Assembly: GCA_013398175.1 (NCBI GenBank)
Contig: VZRZ01001924.1
Span: 62,001-126,000 of the forward strand
Reading direction: 5' to 3'
DNA: 64,000 bases
Source of the DNA: Climacteris rufus
Taxonomy: Eukaryota; Chordata; Aves; Passeriformes; Climacteridae
The notes under the pieces were generated by a model. It made no database searches, was not told the origin of the DNA, and saw only the letters and a list, made by a program, of their open reading frames with translations. Shown one piece after another: positions 48,751 through 60,930 of the stretch. The position numbers were made by a program, and so were the translations under genes. Numbering within the stretch: the stretch's first letter is position 1; every line of letters begins with the position of its first letter.

Positions 48751-50334
48751 TCTAGAACATGCCCTGATGACACAGAGGAGAGCTCCATTCTCCTCAACTT
48801 CCAACTCAGAAGTCACCAGAAGCTATCTGACTCCTTTTCCTTGAATGCAAATCAGAATGTAATATAAGAAATGGCAATATTTTAAATAAAATGGCACCTT
48901 ACAAGAAAAAAAACCCACTTCCCTTAGTATATTTCAAACCTGTATATCATAAGTGTCCATTTTTACTTCCAACAACCCTATACTTCAATTTTCATAACCT
49001 TCAGCTTCATTTTGAAAATGATAATGGAGTTAATATATTTAAATACATTTTATCATTAATTCATAACACTCATTACATGTACAGTTGCTACAAAAGCTTT
49101 CCTGAATTATGAGTACTATAAAGCAAAGGCAATTTTTTTCCACTGCAGCACATTTTGTTAACTGCAAGTAAGTAAGCAAGCAAAATGAGGGCAATAGAAA
49201 GAAAAAAACATAATTAAATTGATTTGAGTTGGAAGCTAAACATTAGTGGAATTGATATTTAACCAGTTTCTGTTATCTGACCATGTGTGTTTATACAATA
49301 TTCTTTCCAATGTTGTATTTAAAGTAATAATAATAAATTCTGTACATAAATTCTGCAAATTCAGTGATATTTAGAGAAGCTGGATTAAGACATAGACATG
49401 ATCTCCATTTTCTGTGCAATATTTCTGAACCACACAAATGTGTGTGCATATACTCATGTGTGCACACCCATGCAAAATCTCAATATATAACATTCCTCAT
49501 GTAAGTCATTCATATCCAATATTTTGCCAGCACTCAGCCCTTCAGTAGTGATTGTCATCTCTTGTAAAGTTAACATTTTATTCAGAGAGACAGTTTAATC
49601 TGGTTACACTAATTATGCCTGCTGAAATCCCTGAATATGAGAACTAATACAAGGTATATCTTTTCATACATATTGCTTCCTTTGCCATGATAGTTTTACT
49701 AAGATTTACATTAATTACCTTTCAATTATTTTTGTTGTTATTTTTCACACTACACATTCTGTTATAAACGTTATCATGTATGAGACCAAGTAATTCAAAT
49801 TTTTTTACTGTATTATGGAAACAAAATCTGCATTTGTTCTAACATTTTTCTAAGAGAAATTCAAGCAGCTGCTGAAGAATAACTTTCCATCATGAAGATT
49901 TTCATTTGGCATCAGTATCATATATCAGTTTTATCCTTAATAAATCTTAGAAAACACCTGTTATTCTCCTTTGTGGATGTTTCTCTATATAAATAGAAAA
50001 TGGAGTGAAGCTTTCTATTTTCTCTTCTTGAAAGTTAAACTCTACTTGCAGTCATGATTTTTCCATTACCATGTGCTTTTGCATTTCAGTCTTCGTATGG
50101 CTGTCCTGATCAGTGCAAGTCAACCATATGAATCCTGGAAAACTTTTTGATATTTTAGTCAGTTATTCTGAATTGTTTCTGAAGTGTCACGATTGCATTC
50201 ACTGCCATGAAGTTCCCGACCATACAGGGATGCACTTTGCCCACATGAAAACATAATTCTGCTCTGTCTCATGACCACTTAGTCAGCTCTGTACCTGTTA
50301 TATTTTAAGCAATAAAAACAAAATAATGTCCTTG
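48751..50334. other. unique AT-rich sequence, no gene seen
   Basis: About 1.6 kb without a recognised element. Confidence 0.5.
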
Positions 50335-51638
50335 TAAAGAAAGCTGATGGAGCAGATCATCCTAAGTGCCACCACATACCTTTTCAGGACAACCTGGGAA
50401 TCAGGCCCAGACAACACAAAGCAGACAGGTACTGCTTGACCAACCTGATCTCCTTCTTATGACAAATCAGTGATAAGGAAAAAGCTGTGAATGCTGTCTA
50501 CCTAGACTTCAGTAAAGCATTTGACACCATCTCCCCCAATATTTTCCTGGAGAAACTGGCTGCTCGTGGCTTGGACCGATGTGTTCCTCACTGGGTAAAA
50601 AACTGTCTGGGCCCAGAGTGGTGGTGGATGGAAATAAATCCAGTTCATTGCCTGTCAGTGGTGGTGTTCCCCAGGGCTCAGTATTGGGGTCAGTTTGTTT
50701 AATGTCTTTTTCAGTGATTTGGACAAGGGGATTGAGGGCATACTCAGTAAGTTTGCAGATGACACCAAGTTAAGTGGAAGTACTGATCTACTGGAAGGCA
50801 GGAAAGCTCTGGCAGATGGACCTGGACAGGCTGGATCAATGGGATGAGTACAACTGCATAAGGATCAACAAAGTGACAGGTCCTTCCATGCAACCCTATG
50901 CAACACTCCAGGCTTGGGGAACAGTGGTTTGAGAGCTGCTCAGCTGAAAGGGACTTGGGGGTAGTGTTTGACAGCCAGCTGGATATGAGCCAGCAGTGGG
51001 CCCAGGTGGCCAAGAAGGCCAAAGACATCCTGGCCTGTAACAAGAATAGTGTGGCCAGCAGGACAAGGGAAGTGATTGTCTCTCTGTATTCAGCACTGGT
51101 GAGGCTAAAATGTTGTGTCCAGTTCTGGGCCCTTCACTTCAAAAAGGACATTGAGATGCTGGAGCATGTCCAGAGAAGGTCAATGAAACTGGTGAAGGGT
51201 CTAGAAAACATGTCCCATGAGGATCAGCTGAGGGAACTGGGATGATTTGGTCTGGAGAAGAGTAGGTTCAAGGAGGACCTCATTGCTCTCTACAGTTATC
51301 TGAAAGGAATTTCTAGTGAGGTGGGACTTGGTCTCTTCTGCCATGTCTCAGGTGAAAGAACAAGAGAATATGGCCTTAAGCGGTACCATGGAAGGTTCAG
51401 ATTAGATATTAGAAACACAATTTTTATTGAAAGTGTGGCTGGGCATTGCAATAATTTGCTCAGGGAGGTGATGGAGTCACTTTCACTGGAAGTGTTCAAG
51501 AGGCATCCAGAGGTGGCACTTAGAGATCTGGTTTAGGGGTGATTCTGGTGGTGCTGAGTTGATTGTTGAACTAGATGATCTTGAGGGTATCATCCAGTCT
51601 TGATGATTATTGGATTCTGTGTTTCTGTGATTCTGTGA
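50335..51638 (+). mobile_element. CR1 retrotransposon with reverse-transcriptase remnant
   Basis: The longest CR1 copy here (about 1.3 kb). Reverse-transcriptase motifs are visible but spread over three frames. YLDFSKAFDT is at 50499-50528, GVPQGSVLG at 50663-50689 in a second frame, and the catalytic FADD (followed by TKLSGS) at 50752-50763 in a third. Downstream come the connection regions: AERDLGVVFDSQLDM and ASRTREVIVSLYSALVR in the frame from 50898, then EDQLRELG. The ORF2 end (GRFRLDIRNTIF) lies in the frame from 51321. The tail has TTCTGTGTTTCTGTGATTCTGTG at 51614-51636. The frameshifts make it non-functional. The family's ORF2 product is the retrotransposon's endonuclease/reverse transcriptase. 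Confidence 0.93.
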
Positions 51639-52385
51639 AAGTGTTAAGACTGCAGTAAATATGTGAGATAAAGTCATTATTACACTTGGAATAAACTGAG
51701 TATGTAGGTAATATTTGCAGCATTTCTTTTAGATACACTACATTAAACTGAAAATACATTCCAATTTATTTCAAATTTTTTTGTGGTTGAAGTATTTTCT
51801 TTGTATAATTTGTTCAAATACACTGGCTTTTTATTTTATAAATCCTCTATAAATGCAAACTGTGTTTTTTTGAAGAACTGAACAAAGACAACTCTGTTGA
51901 AATGAATGAAAATACTTCTCAGTGTTTCACTGTGCCTTCCAGAGTTTTGCTTAGTTCTGGCCAGGTTTTCTGAAGAAATCTCTATTCATCTTTATCCACA
52001 AGAGTGTACCGCATAGCTTCAGATGAGAAAGTACTAGTGGACTTTAATGGGGTTTCATATCTTTTTCCAGTTATTCAGCACTGTCTCTGAAACCATCTTT
52101 CTATATATTTCTCCAGTTTCTTGGGATTCACAAGCAATGTAAGAACTAGTGCATTCTCAGGGCTGGACTTCTGCCCTAAATATAGGTTGATGAAGATAGA
52201 AAAATCCATCAAAAGTTTTCAGAGGCAGCTATATTGTAGAGAAATTGAGCTTGTCATCCTTTAAGAGCTTCAGTCAAGAATTATAAAACTGGCTGCATCT
52301 TTCAGAATGGAAAAAGAAACACAATATAAATTAATGTTCATATTGCTTCTATTCTACTAGTGTAATTCAGTTTCTCACTGGAAAT
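51639..52385. other. unique sequence, no gene seen
   Basis: About 750 bp without a recognised element. Confidence 0.5.
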
Positions 52386-52625
52386 AACCATAAACTCATA
52401 AAATAGTTTGAGTTGACCTTAAAGGTCATCTAGTCCAACCCCCCTGTAATAAGCAGGAACATTTTCAACTAGAACATGTTGCTCAGAGCCCCGTCCAGTC
52501 TGCCCTTTAACGTTTCCAGGGATGAAGCATCTACCACCTCTTTGTGCATCAGTGTTCCACCACCTGTGTAATAAAAAATTTCTTCCTTATAAAAAAGTTT
52601 GTTTCTAATATCTAGTCTGAATGGA
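52386..52625 (-). mobile_element. CR1 retrotransposon 3' end, reverse orientation
   Basis: Antisense CR1: TTGACCTTAAAGGTCATCTA, then GTCCAACCCCCCTG, then GCTCAGAGCCCCGTCCAGTC, then a TTCCAGGGATG.AGCATC segment and TTTCTTCCTTAT.....TAATATCTAGTCTGAA. The terminal octamer repeat is decayed (ACTCATAAAATAG). Confidence 0.88.
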
Positions 52626-54489
52626 ATCCTGGAATCTTCCATAGTGCTCTATCTCAATACCGATAAATATATAACAGTAATTTTCTTAAGCCTTTGAACT
52701 CTGATGAGAAATGGATCAGTAAGGAGAAGATACATGGATCCCAGCAGTGACCTAAAATAATCTGGAATATTGATTTTTTTTTTGTATGTTTGCAAGATTT
52801 ATTAACCAGTCACTTTCTTAACAAGAAACACATTTTTTAAGGATGTTCCCAATAGCTCATCCAGTGATTTCAAAGTGACTAGTAGATGTTCACATAATTT
52901 GGCTTATTCACAATGACACCTTAGAGTAATGCTGCTACAATATGTCACTTCAGTTCCAGAGAATTCCAGGAATGTTATCTTCTTCATTTGAATTTTCCCA
53001 TCTCTGTCATATACAGTCCCCAAAATTACTTCCAATTGCTTGACTTCAGAAAGCGAGACCATTTCAGAAGAATGTCATGCACAATTTACTCCTCTGGTTT
53101 GTCTTTACATTCATTTTTTCCACACATCTGTGTTGTTTCCCAAGGTGTCCAGAGCCAGCTGGATATACACTTGTTAAAATATATTCATCATTCTGTAAGT
53201 ATTAACAATCATCAAGATCCCAAGACAAAGCAATATTTCTTCTGTATTGGATAACAACTCGTAAAAATGGCAAGGACCCAGACTGAAAGGAATGAGACAG
53301 GAGGATAGAATTCACAGAAATATTCTCATGAGTCCAGATTTAGAAATTGTAGAGAGTACCAATAGATGCACATCAGTGGAACAGAAGCAAGGTGCAAGGA
53401 ATCAAATGTATATATTTATCCCATGCCTAAATCCAAAATACATTACTGCACACCAGTGATGTCCTGTGTACGTCCCCAAGTCCCAAACTGTGCACTGGAG
53501 TAGAAAGACAGTTCTTTGTGGAAAGGGATATTTGATATTTACAACACCTACCATTATGAAACTGATCAGTAGGTCTCAATCAGGAGGATAGTCTTGCCAG
53601 ACACTGAAAAGGGGTAGATTTGTCAAATGTGTTCCTGCCCTGAATCCCCACATCTGGAGGAAAGAAAGGGAAAGTGAAAGTTTGGTGCCTAAAATTAGGC
53701 TATGGGGATTCCTCAGAGCAATGAAATGGAACATAGCCTGAATATGCAGGACAAACATGGCAAAATTTCCAACTTTAGAAAAAATTGATTGCGTAAAAGT
53801 AAATAAACCACAATCTGGAATCATTTTATGATTCAATATAGGTCTGCACTCTTAACATTGGTCACTGTACCCAGCTTCTGACAAAAAACATAACAGTAAA
53901 CCTTCTGGCCTTAATTCTGCAGTCCTTGCACTTCCTCTAAATTTTGCCTTTGAAATTAAAATGACAGGTGACAATGCAAAATACGGAAAAAGGCAGAGGA
54001 GGGTTAATTGGATACAGAAGAACAGAATCACTAATAACTGTTGCTTAAAGGTTCCCCTGGCTCTCCTTTGAGTCTCCTTAATGAAATAATAAATGTATTT
54101 TTACAGGTGTGCAATAGCACAAAATGTAGAAATTAAATTATCATCTAAAACACCATGTCTTATTCACAAGGAGATTCTTGGTGAAGAAAATCTGTGGATT
54201 ATAGGAGAGAAAGCATGAAGAGTCAATGGGGTTTGCAAATCCCAGGTGTATGGGATGATTCAGCATGGGTAATGAGAAAAATCTCTACCTTGTTAATTGT
54301 GAAAGCTTCAATGTGTATTCTTTTACAGTGGTTGATGAAGGAAGAATTAGCCTATTGGACACATATTTACTTCATATTTTGTATTTTTCTCATAAGATCA
54401 TGTGGTGCTATATTTCTAACCAGAGATAAATGTGCTAAGGGTTTTCCTAGCTGTTGAAAAAGGCTACATAGCAGGTCAAATCATCCCTT
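52626..54489. other. unique AT-rich sequence, no gene seen
   Basis: About 1.9 kb. Frames are 88 codons or fewer with no recognised domain. Confidence 0.5.
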
Positions 54490-55191
54490 AAAAACATACA
54501 AATGTCATTCACTCAAGGAGATACATAGGTCATGGCAATGCCAGGCACACTTGCAGGCTGAGCAGAGCAGTGACTGACAGCAGCCCTGCGCAGGACTTGG
54601 GGGTGATGGCTGATGAAAAACTCAACATGAGCTGGCAGTGGGAGCTCACAGCCCAGAGAGCATGGACTGCATCCAAAGCAGCATGGCCAGGAGGTCGAGG
54701 GAGTTGATTCTCCTTCTCTACTTTGCTCTGGTGAGCCGTGAAGTTGGCAACAGGACTGGAGCACCTCCTCTACAGACAGGCTGAGGATGCTGGGGCTGTT
54801 CAGCCTGGAGAAGAGAAGGCTGTGTGGAGACCTCATGGTAGCCTTCTAGTATCTGGAGGGAGCCCATAGGGAAGCTGAAGAGGGACTCCTCATCAGGAAC
54901 TGTAGTGACAGGACAGGGAGTAATGGGTACACACTGAAAGAGGGGAAATTTAAGTTAGATAATAGGAAGGTATTCTTTACTGTGAGGGTGGTGAGGCACT
55001 GCAGTAGGTTGCCCAGGGACATTGTGGATGCCCCAACCCTGGCAGTGTTCAAGGCCAGGTTGGATTAGGCCTTGAACAACCTGCTCCTGTGGGAGCTCCC
55101 GTGGGAGCTGTCCCTGCCCTTGACAACAGGGGCTGGGATCAGATAATCTTTAAGATCCTTGACAACCCTTAACATTCTATGATTCCATGAT
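54490..55191 (+). mobile_element. CR1 retrotransposon 3' end with internal deletion
   Basis: Forward CR1 from about the AGCAGAG...GACTTGGGGGTGATGG.TGATGA part of ORF2 to the tail ACATTCTATGATTCCATGA. After CTTTGCTCTGGTGAGCCGTGA the sequence jumps to GACTGGAGCACCTCCTCTAC. It thereby skips the roughly 100 bp that the copy at 33.2 kb keeps between the same points (about 33496-33603). It contains the ORF2-end word GTGGTGAGGCACTGCAGTAG and a partial duplication GTGGGAGCTCCCGTGGGAGCTG near 55089-55111. Dead copy. Confidence 0.9.
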
Positions 55192-57239
55192 TATGCACCA
55201 GCATCCTGGCACAGACTTAGCAGAAAAAGACCTGCTTGATACCTGTTGGATGAAGTAATTCCAAAATTATCTCAACTTGCTTTACAGGCTACTAACCAAG
55301 TTCTTTCACAGGGATTCAGGAAAGAAAGTAATTCACTGTTGGACTGAGAGCTGAGTTGATTTAAGGAGTTCTAAATCTATGGATTGTGGAGAATATCGTT
55401 TGTAGATGGAATAAAAAATACATGATGTGCTTGTTCACACGTATGTACAGATTAGGAAGGGAGTGGAAAAGTAGTGTAACCTCCTATAAATAATTCCCTG
55501 CACTGTGTGTGACTGATTTTAGATGTTATGCCTCTGGGGATTAGAAACATGTTGCTGGTACTAGTCAAAATGCTGCTAGAATGACAATCACCATCTCTAC
55601 ACATTCTCATTTCTGCCCTCTATGAAATCTAAACTGGTTACTTTCATTATAGTATGCCTTATGACCTGTGCAACCCATTTAATGCACAATGACGACATAG
55701 GATTCCCACCCTTTAATTGTCATAGCTCATTAGAAAGCAATGGGGAAAAAAAATAACAAAAGGCTTTGTAATTCTTAGTTCCTTCCCAGAATTTCTGTGG
55801 ACAACATTTATTCTACTGGTGTCAGGTAGATCCCAGTGATCTGTGCTGCACAGCAGGCCTTTCCATACCTCCTTCCTCTTCACCTTTACAGAGGTACTTA
55901 GAGATATTAAGACCAAAGGATATCAACTTCTAGCTGCTGGGAGATGTGGTCTCCCAGATTTTCATGTACCTGAGAGTCCTATGTGCTTCCAATGCTTTCC
56001 TTACCTCTTTCCAAGCCAAACCCAAGCTATTTATTTATTTTCCTGGACACCTTCCCCTTCTGTTTGTGGAGGGAAAAATACCAACATTTAAACTGTGTTT
56101 ACACCTGCAGTAAGTTCTCTGTCAGCTGCCAGAATTTTTTAGAGCAGTTTTGGAAACACTGCTGTATTTGGGATGTTTTACCAGCATAACATATGGAGAC
56201 AGACAGAGCTCTCTGACATGACAGATATTAGAATGAAATTAAGAAGTGAAATGATTAATTATCATTTCTCAAAATAAAAGAAAAACAGGTCTCCGAATGA
56301 AATGGCAGGTTTAAAACATAAAACATAACTTAGTTGCTGAATTCAGTGTTACAAGATACTATGTGGCCAATATAGTGAATAGTTGGAAAAAGCAAAATCC
56401 AAAGATAAGCTTCTTCAGTGGCATCCGAATAGAGTAAGCAGAACACCACCATCCCTCCCAAAGTTTTTAAACTTGCAGTATCCAGAAGCTGGGTTGTATG
56501 ATTTGTTGAGCAGAGTCAGCAATTCAGGGTACTGAGCTAATGGCGCTTCAGTCTGAACCAGGTGGACATATTTCATCTTCTTACCTTGCATGCTGAAATG
56601 TAAGCAAGCAGTATATTCTTCATGTAATAGAGTCACTGTGCTGGGCACTGATGTTTAGCTAAACAATCCTGCTTTTACCCTGAAAAATGCTTAATGCCTG
56701 TATCAAATCGAGAATGCGCCATGCAGAAGTGCAGTTTGTGGCTGGCACTGAATACCCATATCTGTGTGGTACTACCAGCAGCCGACTCACATTTTTGGAC
56801 TGCCTTCAAAGTCTCCTGTTGGCAAGCTGTGAACGCTTTACACTTTGCACAGCCATCAGAAGACAAATCTGTAGGCTTCTACATTTATTTAAAGCAATTT
56901 AGATTTACTATTTTTTTTAAATACCCTCACCTTATTTCCACCTTTATTACAAAATATCTTCTCCGCAGCTGATTTAAGTTTCTGAATCCTCTTCTTTATC
57001 TGCATGTTATATCTTCACTGATTTCTTGTAAGGTTTTGCTCTGCTCTGTTACACATTTTTAAGTAAGCATGTGCTGTTCTGAGTAGGACATTAAATGTTT
57101 CTGCAGTATGACCTCTCCTTCAATCCGCAGCTATGGTAAGAGCAATCTCTTATTTTCTAATCTAAAAATCAAGGATCCCTTTCTTTGTTCACTGTATAGC
57201 AAGAAAAAAACAAAAAGGACTATATTTCAAGTGTTTCAC
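55192..57239. other. unique sequence, no supported gene
   Basis: About 2 kb. At 56415-56866 two reverse frames (77 and 63 codons) lie end to end with fairly protein-like translations, but no splice signals or family could be established. Confidence 0.45.
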
Positions 57240-57570
57240 TGAATAAGCCATTACCTTGAATAAGGCTTTTGTAATGCCAATGCACTGTGTCTCATGTAAT
57301 TCAGATGTGAAGCTAATATGCTGTTTGAAAATGTACCCGCTGCTGAGATGATTCTTAAACAGAGAGGCAAAGAAGTGGTTATTAGATAGGACAAGACATG
57401 AGCTGAATTACTGAAATGTGCAATAAAGAAATCTCAACCTCTACAATTTGCCTGTCAAAAATGAAGCTTTTAATCAATTTAATCAGTGTAACAATATATT
57501 AGCTCAGCAGCCTGCCATCTCAGCATGTAATTTTAACTATAAAGAACATTCTACAAACACTATAAAGCTC
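57240..57570. other. candidate conserved non-coding element
   Basis: A balanced, complex sequence rich in homeodomain-type words (TAATCAATTTAATCAG, TGTAATTCAG, CATGTAATTTTAAC) and free of repeats or long frames. This texture resembles vertebrate conserved non-coding elements. It is an impression only, and conservation cannot be tested here. Confidence 0.2.
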
Positions 57571-57725
57571 CAAAGTGCTGTTAAAAAAGTCTCTAAAACA
57601 TAAACAAGGTTTTTAATAGCCTGTGTCAGCAGGACTAGAACAAATCACAGGAATGTAATGAAAAAGATTTTTTCTATTTTTCCCAAAAAGGATTCTACAG
57701 TCCTTAGATAATTTGCCTCATTCTA

Positions 57726-57761
57726 GGCAAAATTTAACCTTGAGGCAAAATTTAACCTTGA
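57726..57761. repeat. perfect 18-bp tandem duplication
   Basis: GGCAAAATTTAACCTTGA occurs twice back to back (57726-57743 and 57744-57761) with no differences. Confidence 0.95.
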
Positions 57762-59440
57762 TTTGTCATCTTCTTTCCAAAATCTCGCTATTCTCGTGTC
57801 TCATGGAACTACTTATGCTAATCTTCATTAGTTCTCTCAGGGTGCTGAAATCATCCATTCCTAATTCCAACAGTATCCTGGCATACACACTAAAACACAA
57901 AGGAATGTGATAAAACAGTATTAAGGGCAGCAAAAAAATTCACCTTCAAACTGCACTGTTAGAATAAATTTTCATAGGAAAGTATTACAGTGTATTACCA
58001 ATAAGCTGAAAGAAGATTAAATAATCATTTATATTATTTTGTTGTTTTAAAACATTTCAGTGAAGGAATTGCTGTAATTAAGCTTCCCTCATGTTTCCAG
58101 TGTCTCACTGTGAAAATTGCCTCCCCGAGCCTCCCACACGTACACAAGTCACCACATATCTGAAAATGAGGAAAGCTAAAGGATCAGACATATACACAAG
58201 AGGGCTTGACACAAAAAAAAAAAAAAAAAAAAGGCATATATAAGCACATTTTTCTGTGTGACCATGAAAGATTGCAGTAGTATTTTAATGCCGTATGGTC
58301 TGGAAAATGAACTTCAGAGTCACACCTTAAATACTGTTTTCTGTGTCCAGAAGACTGTGTAAACTGTTTGCTGCACTTCCACCTTCCAATGCACCTTGTT
58401 TACCCCAGAGTTACGGGAAAGGATGTCTATGTGGTGACTTCTCTCTTTTGGAAGTTTAACAAGGGAGCAGTGACTGAATCTTTCACTGAAATGAAAAAGT
58501 GTTCTGAGAATTGCCCTTCTAGCAAGCTGAGTGTGAGAAGAGCTTAATGCAAACTAGCCCCTGAAGAAAACTATTTGTATCTTTGTTCTGTAAAAGGAGA
58601 AAATTAATTCTCAGTTCCCAAAGAAGGAGACAGCATGTGCAAAAGGGCAGCAGCTGCACCATCACATTTAAACCTTAGAAGTCTATCCAACTGGAGAAAC
58701 AGATGTGAATTTGGAATAAATGTAAGGACCTTTCTCCCTCAGTGCACTAGTAATAGGGACACAAGGAAGCAGCAGATTAAATCCCAGGATTGCCTTTTAT
58801 GCCCAGGCAAAGCATAAATGTGAATTACCACAATACAGAAGAGGCACTGTATAGATCTGTGAATCAGTCTAATCAGAAAGAGGTTCCCTCCCAAATCATT
58901 AGTTTTCAAGTTTAATAGAAATGTTCACAAAACAAAAATAAGTTAATCGAGGTAAAGCACGTAGGACCATATATCATAGTGCACAGGTGACTTTAAAAAA
59001 GTGCTCTGCATATCAAGAGGTAGTAACAGCTTTACCTGTAAAATGCAGTGGGATCCTGGCATGTTTACTGTTTCATACTGATTGTGCAAGTCAGTAAGTT
59101 GTTTTGAGAAACCTCTAATCTTGTCATCAATTTTATAAAATGGGATTTTCTGGGGTTCCATGAATCCATATAGTTTGTTGCTCACTTGAAAGCAGCTACT
59201 AAGGAATAAGTCTGGGTTTCATTTTGTTAGTTCTTTCTGATGTAGCTCTTATCATACGAGTACATATGAGAACGTTTGTCAAAGCTGTGAAAAGCACCAG
59301 AGTGTATTTACTTCCATTATATCTATAACCCTTTTATAGGAACTCACATGTGGATATTTCATAAATTTTTAACAAGATTAAACATACTGAGCAAATAATT
59401 CACTTTAAGGAGTTTGCATAGTCTAGTTCTCTTTCAGAGC
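57762..59440. other. unique AT-rich sequence, no gene seen
   Basis: About 1.7 kb, including a 20-A run at 58213-58232. Frames are 80 codons or fewer. Confidence 0.5.
58213..58232. repeat. poly-A run of 20
   Basis: Uninterrupted A. No upstream sequence resembles a processed transcript. Confidence 0.95.
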
Positions 59441-59940
59441 TTTATATTGTAAAGCAATAAATACACAAATAAAATTCTGCTAATAGCCATTATTATACAA
59501 CAGAAATGGCTAATCAAATCCAGAAATATTTCCTATTTACAAGATGTATTAATTTGATTGACCATAAGCGATGTTTTAGTCATGTCAAAATAGATTCCAT
59601 AGCAACAAAAAAACACATCTGGTAGGGAATTCTAAAATTCTAAGAGCTATATCTCTTGTAAAATAACCCTTCTATATATCTATCAACAGCTAATTATTTT
59701 AGACAGTTAATCAATTCAATTATTAGCCAAATATTTCAAATCCTTGGCTTTGTAAATCTTCATTTACTGTAACAAGGGATGCAGTTACGCAATGTGTTCT
59801 CTCTAGTGGAGGAGTTAGCTAAAGAAGTCCACTTCCCCCTCCTTATTTTAGTGTTCATTGTCACGGTAATGCTATAGTCATCACCCTTATTACAATTGCT
59901 TATGAGGTCACAATGTAAACCAGGTCATTTTGATTATTTT
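59441..59940. other. candidate conserved non-coding element
   Basis: Repeat-free sequence dense in words of homeodomain type (GTATTAATTTGATTGACC, CAGCTAATTATTTTAG, CAATTCAATTATTAGCC), and then ATTGTCACGGTAATGC and TGAGGTCACAATG. This is suggestive of regulatory DNA but unproven. Confidence 0.2.
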
Positions 59941-60699
59941 AATATCAAAAAGAAACACCAAAAAACATTACTGCATTTCCACTCATAGAGCAGAACAATA
60001 TAGTGAGAATACAAAAGACTGTGGTGGAGGGCAGGAAAGCATTCAGCAAAAAAGCACATAGAGATCCTGGACTCCAGCAGGCTAAGGATTTTGAAACACA
60101 TGTGGCTCATTTCCCAGGAGAATGCTTTTATTACCTGCATACAAAATACTGGAAGGAGCCAGAAGTCAACCTGGTAGACCATCAGACAAGAGCACAGGGT
60201 CACAGGATTGGCAGTGGCAGGTTGGTTCTCTGGTTGGATTCTCTGTCCTAAACTGACACAGATTTTTCCACTTTTTCATTCCAGTTACAAAATATAAACA
60301 AAGCCAAACTTGGAAACACAGAACTGAAAACACAGGTCTCCTTGTTTAGCTCAATGTCTAGTCATGAAAGAGTGGGTTTGTGTTTATTTTGTTCTTTTCT
60401 TTCTTCTGGTGCCTCAGAGAAGGCCAGAATAACAAACATACATTTGGGTTTATTGTACCCTATCAATAGAAACAGCTCTCTGCTCGTGATCTAGCTTTTT
60501 AGATACTGCCTATCTGAAAATTCTCTCTTTTTTGTCTGTGGTGATTAGGCATTAGACTAAATTTCCATTGGACATTTTGCTAGTGCCAGATGAGTAATTT
60601 TTAGATATTTTCTGTTCAAGCATCTAAGTTGCGTCCTTGGATCTAGTTCAAATCTTGTGATATTCTTTGAAAAGCTCAAATGGAATGAGTTCTGAAAAA
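59941..60699. other. unique sequence, no gene seen
   Basis: About 760 bp. Overlapping 89- and 82-codon frames on opposite strands have no recognised domain. Confidence 0.45.
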
Positions 60700-60930
60700 G
60701 AAAGGTCTGTCAGATAAGAGACCTGTTGTCCTCTGGACCCTTCTTCTGGCCATTCTTGTAGAGGGGCATCAGATTTACTAACCTCCAGTCAACTGGAACC
60801 TTAGTGGTTTGCCAGGACTGGCAATAAATGATGTAAAGTAACTCAGTGAGAACTTCCACTAGCTCCCTCACTACACTGGCATCAATCACATTTGGCCCCA
60901 TAGACTTATGTGCATCTAAATATAATATTT
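60700..60930 (-). mobile_element. CR1 reverse-transcriptase N-terminal fragment, reverse orientation
   Basis: The 63-codon reverse frame (60710-60901) follows the start of the CR1 reverse-transcriptase region: VRELVEVLTELLYIIYCQSW, then VPVDWRLVNLMPLYKNGQKK, then an EDNRSLI ending where the family has a GNYRPVSL-type motif. The upstream GPNVIDA corresponds to the family's GPDGI-type segment. Both ends are truncated and no 3' tail is attached. That is unusual for CR1, which normally keeps its 3' end, so the rest was probably lost by deletion. Confidence 0.8.

Noticed and set aside
48550..48756. TCTAGA on both sides of 48556-48750 as a target duplication for the family A remnant
   Set aside because: The interval does not start with TG and does not match the LTR upstream of 48710. 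A 6-bp match within 200 bp is plausible by chance.
60003..60251. 82-codon forward frame with a charged, protein-like start
   Set aside because: No family recognised, and the opposite strand is also open for 89 codons. Probably chance.
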